Assembly: GCA_004553485.1 (NCBI GenBank)
Contig: SFLG01000069.1
Coordinates: forward strand, 1-8,016
Direction: 5' to 3'
Source of the DNA: Bacteroidales bacterium
GTDB taxonomy: Bacteria; Bacteroidota; Bacteroidia; Bacteroidales; Muribaculaceae
Length of the DNA stretch: 8,016 bases
Position numbers and translations under genes: made by a program. Shown piece by piece: positions 1-5,496 of the stretch (positions are counted from its first letter, which is position 1; every line of letters begins with the position of its first letter). The notes below the pieces were generated by a model, which worked only from the letters and a program-made list of their open reading frames with translations, searched no databases and had not been told where the DNA came from.

Positions 1-49
1 CGCTACTGACAATCTGAACTTACAATAAACCAATCAACCCAGTTTAACC

Positions 50-2062
50 ATGAACAAACTTTTTGCGCTGATGCTGGCCGCGGCACTGCCGGCAGCATGC
101 ATGGCGGAAAAATCGGTGACGCTGTCGTCGCCTGACGGCCGCGTGAAAGCCGAAATCAACCTTACGGGCCAGGCCTCGTACAGCGTCAGCCTTGACGGCA
201 ACACGCTAATCGAGCCGTCGGCGATAGCCATCGAGACCGGCAACGGCAAGGTGGTGGGCGCCAATCTCAAAAATCCCAAAGTAAAGCGCACGAGCGTAAG
301 CACTGCCGTCGAGTCGCCCTTCTACCGCGCGACGTCCATCCCCGACAACTACAACGAGCTGACAGCCAACATAAATAGCGACTGGAACCTGGTTTTCCGC
401 GCCTACAACGACAGCGTGGCCTACCGCTGGTACTACAAGTCGAAGAAGCCGGTGACGGTAACCGCCGAGACCGTCGAATATGTCCTTGTCGGCGACCCCA
501 CGGCCACCGCGCCGTATGTCAGGTCCAAGGGCAAAGACAAGGCGGCCAATAGCTTCGACAGCCAGTTCTTCAACTCGTTCGAGAACATCTACACCGTCAC
601 CCCGGCAAGCGGTCTGGAGAGCGACCGTCTGATTTTTCTGCCGATGTCGGTGAAGAACGCCGACGGCAACAACGTGCTCTTCACCGAGTCAGCCCTTATC
701 GACTACCCGGGCCTCTACCTCAACAAGAGCGCCGACGCCGGTGTGCTCAAGGGCGTCTTCGCCCCCTACCCCAAAACCGAGGTGCAGGGCGGCCACAACA
801 ACCTGCAGATGCTCGTCACCGAGCGCGAGGACTACATCGCCCGCATCACCGGCCCGCGCGGCCTGCCCTGGCGCATTGCCATCGTGGCCGACAACGACAA
901 GGCGCTGGCACAGAGCAATCTCACGTTCCTGCTGGGCGAGCCCTCGCGGCTGTCCGACACAAGCTGGATCAAGCCCGGCAAGGTGGCCTGGGACTGGTGG
1001 AACGACTGGAACCTCGACGGCGTGGACTTTGTCACCGGCGTCAACAACGACACCTATAAGGCTTACATCGACTTCGCCGCCGCCAACGGCATCGAATACG
1101 TCATCCTCGACGAGGGCTGGGCCGTATCGGGCAAGGCCGACCTGCTGGACGTCGTGCCCGAGATAGACCTGCCCATGCTGGTCGAATACGGTGCCTCGAA
1201 GGGCGTGGGCCTCATCCTCTGGGCCGGATACCACGCCTTTAACCGCGATATGGAGAAAGTTGTCAAGCACTACGCCGACATGGGCATCAAGGGCTTCAAG
1301 GTCGACTTCATGGACCGCGACGACCAGAAGATGACAGCCTTCAACGCCCGGGCCGCCGAGACAACGGCAAAGTACAGGATGATACTCGACCTGCACGGCA
1401 CGCACAAGCCCGCGGGCCTCAACCGCACCTATCCCAACGTGCTCAACTTTGAGGGCGTGAACGGCCTGGAGCAGGTGAAGTGGAGCAAGAAACCCCACGA
1501 TCAGGTGACCTACGACACACAAATCCCCTTCCTGCGCCAGGCCGCCGGACCGATGGACTACACCCAGGGCGCCATGCGCAACGCCGTATACAAGAACTAC
1601 TACCCCAGCCGCAGCGAGCCCATGAGCCAGGGCACGCGCACACGCCAACTGGCGCTGTATATGATTTTCGACTCGCCCTTCCTGATGCTGTGCGACACCC
1701 CGTCGGCATACATGCGCGAGCAGGAGTGCACCGACTTCATGGCCGGCGTACCCACCGTCTGGGACGAGACGGTGGTGGTTGACGGCAAGATGGGCGAGTA
1801 CATCGTCACCGCCCGCCGCAAGGGCAACGACTGGTACATCGGCGCCATCACCAACTGGGACGCCCGCGACCTCGACATCGACCTGTCGTTCCTCACCCCC
1901 GGCGAGAGCTACCGCACCGAGACCTTTGCCGACGGCGTCAACGCCCACCGCATCGCCCGCGACTACAAGCGCACCACCGGCGAGCTCAAGGCCGACGGCA
2001 AGCCCATGCGCGTCCACCTCGCCCCCGGCGGCGGCTTCGCCACACACCTCTCGCCCATGTAA
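50..2062 (+). CDS. Secreted GH97 family glycoside hydrolase, retaining-type (alpha-galactosidase-like)
   Basis: A 670-residue exported enzyme expected to cleave alpha-linked (possibly galactosyl) sugars in the periplasm or at the cell surface. Residues 1-19 form a signal peptide, probably cut after CMA. The N-terminal beta-sandwich typical of GH97 covers roughly residues 22-290. The (beta/alpha)8 catalytic barrel follows, with landmarks KVAWDWWNDWN (311-321), EYVILDEGW (349-357), GFKVDFMDRDD (415-425), HGTHKPAGLNRTYPNVLNFEG (449-469) and AGPMDYTQGAMRN (499-511). A C-terminal beta-domain begins near 570. Characterised retaining GH97 enzymes (the Bacteroides thetaiotaomicron alpha-galactosidase group) use an Asp nucleophile and a Glu acid/base about 55 residues later; here D419 and E474 fit both position and spacing. 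Inverting SusB-type enzymes lack that Asp. Alpha-galactosidase is therefore the first guess, but related retaining GH97 enzymes act on beta-L-arabinopyranosides. The ATG at 50 directly precedes the signal peptide and has no Shine-Dalgarno sequence. Family call is firm; substrate is inferred. Confidence 0.93.
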   Translation: MNKLFALMLAAALPAACMAEKSVTLSSPDGRVKAEINLTGQASYSVSLDGNTLIEPSAIAIETGNGKVVGANLKNPKVKRTSVSTAVESPFYRATSIPDNYNELTANINSDWNLVFRAYNDSVAYRWYYKSKKPVTVTAETVEYVLVGDPTATAPYVRSKGKDKAANSFDSQFFNSFENIYTVTPASGLESDRLIFLPMSVKNADGNNVLFTESALIDYPGLYLNKSADAGVLKGVFAPYPKTEVQGGHNNLQMLVTEREDYIARITGPRGLPWRIAIVADNDKALAQSNLTFLLGEPSRLSDTSWIKPGKVAWDWWNDWNLDGVDFVTGVNNDTYKAYIDFAAANGIEYVILDEGWAVSGKADLLDVVPEIDLPMLVEYGASKGVGLILWAGYHAFNRDMEKVVKHYADMGIKGFKVDFMDRDDQKMTAFNARAAETTAKYRMILDLHGTHKPAGLNRTYPNVLNFEGVNGLEQVKWSKKPHDQVTYDTQIPFLRQAAGPMDYTQGAMRNAVYKNYYPSRSEPMSQGTRTRQLALYMIFDSPFLMLCDTPSAYMREQECTDFMAGVPTVWDETVVVDGKMGEYIVTARRKGNDWYIGAITNWDARDLDIDLSFLTPGESYRTETFADGVNAHRIARDYKRTTGELKADGKPMRVHLAPGGGFATHLSPM

Positions 2063-2141
2063 AAGCACCATCCGCCACACACATACGCCAGATACACCGT
2101 ATCCCAATATACATCACATAACCACATAACCCTACCATCCT

Positions 2142-3788
2142 GTGCTAAAACTCAGATCCCTTACCACAGCCCTGTTGCTGTCTGTCATATCCCTCTCGGC
2201 ATTTGCCGCCTCGCCCAACATCACCGGCACCGTCACCGCCGACGGCAAACCCATGGCCGGCGTGCCCGTCAGCGACGGCGAGAAGATTGTGCTTACCGAC
2301 AAGAAAGGCCGCTACGCCATCGAATCGCGCAAAAAGGACGGCACGGTCTTCGTCATCACCCCGTCGGGATACTACGCCCCGTCCACCGACAACTTCCAGC
2401 CCGCTTTCTGGGCCCTCCTCGACAAAGACGTGCGCAAAAAAGAGAAGCACGACTTCACGCTCGAGGCACAGAACCAGGACAACTTCAGCATCCTCTTCAC
2501 CACCGACATCCACATCATCAACGAGGACAGCCGCGACGACATCGTCAAGTTCCAGCGCCACGCCCTGCCCGCCATGCAGCGGATAGCGGACGAGTATCGC
2601 GCCAACGGCCCGCTGTTCACGGTAAACCTCGGCGACACGTCGCAGGACTACTACTGGTACAAGAACGACATGGACCTGCGCAAGGTCATCGACTTCCTCC
2701 GCGCCAACAACTTCCCCGGCCCGGTCTACAGCGTCAGCGGCAACCACGACAACGACGGCGCCATCGGCGGCGAGAACGTGGACGAGCGCGCGGCATGGCA
2801 GTACCGCAGCACCCTCGGCCCGGCGGCCTACTCGATGAACATCGGCGACACGCACTGGGTGATGCTCGACAACATCATCTACAAGAACCTGCCCACCACA
2901 CGCCACCGCCCCAAGGGCGTCGTCGGCGACCGCTCGTACGACCATGGCTTCACCCCCGAGCAGATTGAGTGGATGAAGCGCGACATCGCCCTCGTGCCCG
3001 ACTCGATGAAGATCTTCATCGGCTGCCACGTGCCCATCCTGTCGCACTTCCCCGGCCGCGAGACACGCCTCACTGACACCACACAGTTTGACCAGCTCAA
3101 CGACATCTACAGCCGCTTCGACAACGTCACCGTCGTGTCGGGCCACTCCCACAAAAACTTCTACCGCCGCAGCGCGAAATATCCCCGCTTCGAGCAGTAC
3201 ATCTTCCTCGCCACCTCGGGCAATATCTGGAACACCCAGCCCGGCTGCCAGGTTCTCGGCCAAGACGGCTCGGCCGGTGGCGTCTGGGTGGGCGAGTTCG
3301 GCAAAGGCAAACAGCCCGACATCCACTTCCGCGGATACATCCCCGGCAACGGATATTTCCGCGCCTACGACCTCAACGAGGTGGGCCGCTACTACAACCA
3401 CGACTTCGTCGTCCAGTACCAGCAGACGCTCTACCCCGACCGCGTCGACTACGGCGACAAAAAATTCGCCAACCATATCATGGTCAACTTCTGGGACAAC
3501 AGCAACGGCAAGACGCTCGAAATCCTTGAAGACGGCAAACCCCTCGACGTCGAGCTTGCCCCCGACCTCGAGGACCCGCTGTACAACGTCTCGCGCTGCG
3601 CACCCGCGGCGGTAAAGAACGGCCGCCCCACCCCATCCGAGGGCTTTGTGGCCAACACCCACATCTACGTCGCCCGCGCCGCCACCGCCGACGCCCCGGT
3701 CGAAGTCCGCGTCCGCGACGCCTCCGGCAACATCGTCTACACCGAGACCCTCCAGCGCCCCAAACCCTTCCACCGCCACGCCCAATAA
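2142..3788 (+). CDS. Secreted calcineurin-like metallophosphoesterase with N- and C-terminal accessory domains
   Basis: A 548-residue exported phosphoesterase; the family uses two metal ions to hydrolyse phosphate mono- or diesters. Residues 1-22 are a signal peptide (cut near AFA). Residues about 26-108 form a small beta-sandwich like the N-terminal domain of this subfamily (GTVTADGKPMAGVPVSD, then TDKKGRYAI). The catalytic domain has every metal-binding block: D122 and H124 (TDIH), D165 (NLGD), N201 and H202 (SGNHD), H296 (GCHVP), H335 and H337 (GHSH). Residues about 375-548 are the C-terminal beta-rich domain usual in these Bacteroidota proteins. The start is GTG at 2142: the next in-frame Met (residue 38) would remove the signal peptide. 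It lies 79 bases after the GH97 gene with no promoter-like sequence between, so co-transcription is likely. The substrate is unknown; pairing with a glycosidase suggests, but does not show, a phosphorylated sugar or extracellular phosphodiester. Confidence 0.9.
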   Translation: MLKLRSLTTALLLSVISLSAFAASPNITGTVTADGKPMAGVPVSDGEKIVLTDKKGRYAIESRKKDGTVFVITPSGYYAPSTDNFQPAFWALLDKDVRKKEKHDFTLEAQNQDNFSILFTTDIHIINEDSRDDIVKFQRHALPAMQRIADEYRANGPLFTVNLGDTSQDYYWYKNDMDLRKVIDFLRANNFPGPVYSVSGNHDNDGAIGGENVDERAAWQYRSTLGPAAYSMNIGDTHWVMLDNIIYKNLPTTRHRPKGVVGDRSYDHGFTPEQIEWMKRDIALVPDSMKIFIGCHVPILSHFPGRETRLTDTTQFDQLNDIYSRFDNVTVVSGHSHKNFYRRSAKYPRFEQYIFLATSGNIWNTQPGCQVLGQDGSAGGVWVGEFGKGKQPDIHFRGYIPGNGYFRAYDLNEVGRYYNHDFVVQYQQTLYPDRVDYGDKKFANHIMVNFWDNSNGKTLEILEDGKPLDVELAPDLEDPLYNVSRCAPAAVKNGRPTPSEGFVANTHIYVARAATADAPVEVRVRDASGNIVYTETLQRPKPFHRHAQ

Positions 3789-3822
3789 CCCCACACATTA
3801 ATATAATACAATATCCACCACC

Positions 3823-3864
3823 CAATTAGACCAATTAGGCAAATCAGCCTAATTGGTCTAATTG
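3823..3864. repeat. Perfect 18-bp inverted repeat with 6-base loop
   Basis: CAATTAGACCAATTAGGC at 3823-3840 is exactly reverse-complementary to 3847-3864, around the loop AAATCA (3841-3846). The arms are AT-rich and made of two 9-base units that continue as a tandem array to the right. No run of T follows directly, so it is not a textbook intrinsic terminator. It lies 35 bases after the stop codon of the phosphoesterase gene and could form a stable 3' stem in that mRNA. Confidence 0.9.
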
Positions 3865-3936
3865 TTCTGATTGCTCTAATTTCTCCGATTTCTCCGATTC
3901 CTCTGATAACTCTGATAACTTTGATAACTCGCGATA
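3847..3936. repeat. Degenerate 9-base tandem repeat array, about ten units
   Basis: Reading in nines from 3847 gives GCCTAATTG, GTCTAATTG, TTCTGATTG, CTCTAATTT, CTCCGATTT, CTCCGATTC, CTCTGATAA, CTCTGATAA, CTTTGATAA and a decayed last unit. The approximate consensus is CTCTGATTN. Adjacent units are more alike than distant ones, as expected if the array grew by local duplication. The first two units also form the right arm of the inverted repeat, and the left arm is two units in the opposite orientation. The array is noncoding and lies between an operon end and the rpsF promoter. Confidence 0.85.
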
Positions 3937-3974
3937 CACCCTACCCCTTCTCCTGTGCCCATTAATCCCGGATA

Positions 3975-4006
3975 TTTGGGCGTTTAAAAAATTTTTTATA
4001 CCTTTG
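3975..4006 (+). promoter_or_regulatory. Bacteroidota-type promoter of the rpsF-rpsR-rplI operon
   Basis: TTTG at 3975-3978 (the -33 box) and TACCTTTG at 3999-4006 (the -7 box, consensus TAnnTTTG) are separated by 20 bases, the usual arrangement for the primary sigma factor of this phylum. Most of the spacer is a run of A and T (3983-3998). Transcription should begin about seven bases after the -7 box, near 4010-4014, giving a leader of about 135 bases before rpsF. Both boxes match fully, so this is the best promoter in the window. Confidence 0.85.
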
Positions 4007-4010
4007 CAGT

Positions 4011-4145
4011 CGGTTTAGGCCAGTACCGAAGCCGGCGACAAGGTGCGCTACAGGGCCCATGGGCTCGCAAAACGCCTGAGAAGCCGGTGGTTGGTGACTC
4101 CGACACCACAAATTTTATTTATTATTTTATTTTTTAACGCTAACC
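4011..4145 (+). promoter_or_regulatory. Structured 5' leader of the rpsF operon, candidate autoregulatory RNA
   Basis: The GC-rich first 100 bases can fold into nested helices: 4031-4036 with 4083-4088, 4041-4045 with 4073-4077, and 4053-4057 with 4062-4066 (loop CATG). A separate hairpin pairs 4092-4096 with 4104-4108 and shows CCG (4100-4102) in its seven-base loop. After this comes an AT-only stretch that keeps the rpsF start unstructured. Many bacteria carry an mRNA motif before rpsF that binds the bS6:bS18 complex and presents a CCG trinucleotide. This leader has the right place and a displayed CCG, but I have not matched it to the published model. The pairings were worked out by hand, without folding energies. 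Confidence 0.5.
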
Positions 4146-4520
4146 ATGCAATACGAAACCGTTTTCATTTTAACTCCCGTTTTGTCTGATGATCAGATGA
4201 AGGAAGCGGTAGAAAAGTTCAGCAAGGTGCTCACCGACAATGGCGCTAACATTGTCAGCACCGAGCAGTGGGGCCTGCGCAAACTCGCTTACCCCATCGA
4301 CAAGAAGTCGACAGGCTATTATGTCCTCATCGAGTTCGATGCCGAACCCGCTACCATCAAGAAACTTGAAACTGCCTACCGCCGCGACGAGCGCGTCATC
4401 CGCTTCCTGACTTTCCGTCTCGACAAGTACGCCGCACAGTACGCCGCCAAGCGCCGCAGCCTCAAGGGCACAAAAGCTATCGAAACCGTAGAACACGTAG
4501 AAGAAGCAAAGGAGGACTAA
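4146..4520 (+). CDS. rpsF: 30S ribosomal protein bS6
   Basis: A 124-residue protein of the small-subunit platform that pairs with bS18 on 16S rRNA. Recognisable bS6 segments are YETVFILTP (3-11), WGLRKLAYPIDKKSTGYYVL (42-61) and RRDERVIRFLTFRLDK (79-94). The last 25 or so residues form a charged tail ending EAKED, and the DNA for those final codons also contains the Shine-Dalgarno sequence for rpsR. It is the first gene of the operon; the stop lies 3 bases before the rpsR start. Its own ATG has no Shine-Dalgarno sequence and is preceded by an AT-rich run and TAACC, a start context common in this phylum. In Bacteroidota ribosomes, bS6, bS18 and bS21 together bury the 3' tail of 16S rRNA. Confidence 0.98.
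   Translation: MQYETVFILTPVLSDDQMKEAVEKFSKVLTDNGANIVSTEQWGLRKLAYPIDKKSTGYYVLIEFDAEPATIKKLETAYRRDERVIRFLTFRLDKYAAQYAAKRRSLKGTKAIETVEHVEEAKED
4509..4516 (+). promoter_or_regulatory. Strong Shine-Dalgarno sequence of rpsR
   Basis: AAAGGAGG at 4509-4516 ends 7 bases before the rpsR ATG (4524), the ideal spacing, and is fully complementary to the conserved anti-Shine-Dalgarno sequence of 16S rRNA. It overlaps the last codons of rpsF (Lys-Glu-Asp). It stands out because Bacteroidota generally do not use Shine-Dalgarno pairing, and the rpsF, GH97, phosphoesterase and GH65 starts in this window have none; rplI has only a short AAGGA at 4798-4802. Confidence 0.8.
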
Positions 4521-4523
4521 ACA

Positions 4524-4793
4524 ATGGCAAATGCAAATTCAGAGATTCGCTATCTCACCCCCATGTCTGTTGACGTGAAGAAGAAAAAATATTGCCGTTT
4601 CAAACGCAGCGGCATCAAATATGTTGATTACAAGGATCCCGAATTCCTCAAGAAATTCCTCAACGAGCAGGGCAAGATTCTTCCCCGCCGCATCACCGGC
4701 ACCTCGCTGAAGTTCCAGCGCCGTGTGGCCCAGGCCGTCAAGCGTGCCCGCCACCTGGCCCTCCTCCCCTACGTAACCGACCTCATGAAATAA
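4524..4793 (+). CDS. rpsR: 30S ribosomal protein bS18
   Basis: An 89-residue platform protein that binds 16S rRNA as a heterodimer with bS6. The signature is clear: KYCRFKRSGIKYVDYKDPE (22-40) and ILPRRITGTSLKFQRRVAQ (52-70), then the basic VKRARHLALLPY (72-83). The N-terminal stretch of about 20 residues is longer than in the 75-residue E. coli protein, which is usual for this phylum. It is the second gene of the operon, 3 bases after rpsF, and the only gene here with a strong Shine-Dalgarno sequence. In Bacteroidota, bS18 is one of three proteins reported to hide the anti-Shine-Dalgarno tail, which makes feedback on its own translation plausible. Confidence 0.98.
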   Translation: MANANSEIRYLTPMSVDVKKKKYCRFKRSGIKYVDYKDPEFLKKFLNEQGKILPRRITGTSLKFQRRVAQAVKRARHLALLPYVTDLMK

Positions 4794-4810
4794 GCTCAAG
4801 GACAAACGAT

Positions 4811-5263
4811 ATGAAAGTTATACTTAAAGAAGACGTACAGGGCCTTGGATACAAGGACGACGTCGTTGAAGTAAAGTCCGGCTACGGCCGCAACTACCTT
4901 ATCCCCACCGGAAAGGCTGTTATCGCCACTCCTTCTGCCCTCAAGATCCTGGCCGAGAACCAGCGTCAGCAGGCCCACAAGCTTGCTCAGATCAAAGCCG
5001 CAGCCGAGGCTGTCGCCGCCCAGATCAAGGCTCTTGAGAACCTCGTCATCACCGCCAACGCCAGCGAGGCCGGTGTAATCTACGGCTCGGTGAACGCCAT
5101 CCAGCTCGCCGAAGCTCTCGCTGCCGCAGGCATCGAGGTTGAGCGCAAGCTCATCGACGTCACTCCCGTCAAAGAACTTGGCAAGCACACCGCCAGCGTC
5201 AAGCTGCACCGCGATGTTGTTGTCGAGCTCCCCTTCGAGGTAGTGGCCGCCGTCGCCGAATAA
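4811..5263 (+). CDS. rplI: 50S ribosomal protein bL9
   Basis: A 150-residue large-subunit protein that binds 23S rRNA near the base of the L1 stalk and reaches across toward neighbouring ribosomes. The N-terminal RNA-binding domain is plain: MKVILKEDVQGLGYKDD (1-17) and KSGYGRNYLIPTGKAV (22-37). The long connecting helix runs from about 41 to 76 and is rich in Ala, Gln and Lys. The C-terminal domain follows, with SEAGVIYGSV (85-94) where many homologues read EGGKLFGSV. The length matches the family (149 in E. coli). It is the last gene of the operon, 17 bases after rpsR, preceded by a weak AAGGA, and ends 61 bases before a strong terminator. Confidence 0.97.
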   Translation: MKVILKEDVQGLGYKDDVVEVKSGYGRNYLIPTGKAVIATPSALKILAENQRQQAHKLAQIKAAAEAVAAQIKALENLVITANASEAGVIYGSVNAIQLAEALAAAGIEVERKLIDVTPVKELGKHTASVKLHRDVVVELPFEVVAAVAE

Positions 5264-5324
5264 GCACGGCACCCAAAAGAGGCAACATTCCCTCCACATT
5301 CTCAATACATTTTCCCAAATCCGT

Positions 5325-5362
5325 CAGTGGTTGCGTCGCGAAGACGCGGCCACTGTTTTTTT
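5325..5362 (+). terminator. Intrinsic terminator of the rpsF-rpsR-rplI operon
   Basis: The RNA can form a 13-bp stem: 5325-5337 pairs with 5343-5355, including two G-U pairs, around the loop GCGAA (5338-5342). Seven U residues follow at once (5356-5362). This is a textbook Rho-independent terminator in the + direction, 61 bases after the rplI stop. The opposite strand has no T-tract after the hairpin, so it should not stop the convergent GH65 transcript. Confidence 0.93.
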
Positions 5363-5381
5363 ACCCCCAACCCCAACCGCA

Positions 5382-5412
5382 CCCACCTCACGCGCAAGCC
5401 CCACCTCACGCG
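5382..5412. repeat. Two direct copies of a 13-base C-rich sequence, 18-base period
   Basis: CCCACCTCACGCG occurs at 5382-5394 and again at 5400-5412, separated by five bases. The second copy also forms the left side of the first hairpin in the REP-like cluster that follows. The sequence is noncoding and lies between the operon terminator and the end of the convergent GH65 gene. Confidence 0.8.
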
Positions 5413-5470
5413 TAGCCCGTGGTGGGACCGCATCCTGCGGTCATCAAATACCCGGCGGCAGGATGCCGCC
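5400..5470. repeat. Cluster of three REP-like hairpins between convergent genes
   Basis: Three palindromes lie nearly end to end. Hairpin A pairs 5400-5405 with 5421-5426 and, after a TC bulge, 5408-5410 with 5418-5420. Hairpin B is GACCGCA-TCC-TGCGGTC (5426-5442). Hairpin C is GGCGGCA-GGA-TGCCGCC (5454-5470). The nine-base cores of B (GCATCCTGC) and C (GCAGGATGC) are reverse complements, so B and C resemble two REP units facing opposite ways, as in paired REP elements. They lie in the short space after both genes end, the usual place for such elements. Hairpin C could also protect the 3' end of the GH65 mRNA. No REP transposase is visible here. Confidence 0.65.
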
Positions 5471-5496
5471 ACTCCATGCAGGCAGTGTGGCGCAGG

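Larger units (their letters stand above)
3789..4145. other. Gene-free stretch between the phosphoesterase gene and rpsF
   Basis: These 357 bases contain no credible coding sequence. They hold, in order, an AT-rich stretch, an inverted repeat joined to a 9-base tandem array (3823-3936), a Bacteroidota-type promoter (3975-4006), a GC-rich structured leader (about 4011-4110) and an AT-rich run just before the rpsF ATG (4110-4137). Base composition shifts sharply from the GC-rich coding DNA on the left. No obvious intrinsic terminator with a U-tract follows the phosphoesterase gene, although the inverted repeat could stop or protect that transcript. Confidence 0.8.

Noticed and set aside
1..9. 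Possible end of an upstream gene (CGC TAC TGA)
   Set aside because: One frame stops at 7-9, which would fit a gene ending 41 bases before GH97, but two codons are not evidence. The other frames also have stops within 30 bases.
89..100. Possible lipobox around Cys17 of the GH97 protein (LPAAC)
   Set aside because: A Pro stands at -3 where Leu is expected, and a normal signal peptidase I site (CMA before EKS) follows two residues later. Lipoprotein attachment is not supported.
689..2107. Long minus-strand open frame (472 codons) opposite the GH97 gene
   Set aside because: It is antisense to a clear GH97 enzyme. Its translation is Val/Gly/Ala/His-rich low-complexity sequence, as expected when GC-rich third positions remove stops from the opposite strand. 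No domain is recognisable.
2145..3794. Long minus-strand open frame (549 codons) opposite the phosphoesterase gene
   Set aside because: It mirrors the real gene almost end to end, and its translation is a Val/Gly/Asp-rich shadow without motifs. The plus strand shows all metallophosphoesterase metal-binding motifs.
3823..3864. Inverted repeat as an intrinsic terminator or attachment site
   Set aside because: No T-tract follows the stem and no integrase or duplicated flank is present. The arms are units of the adjacent 9-base array, so a repeat origin explains it better, though an effect on the mRNA end remains possible.
4041..4077. Leader helices read as a metabolite riboswitch
   Set aside because: No known riboswitch core was recognised, and the downstream genes are ribosomal proteins, for which protein-binding leaders are the usual control.
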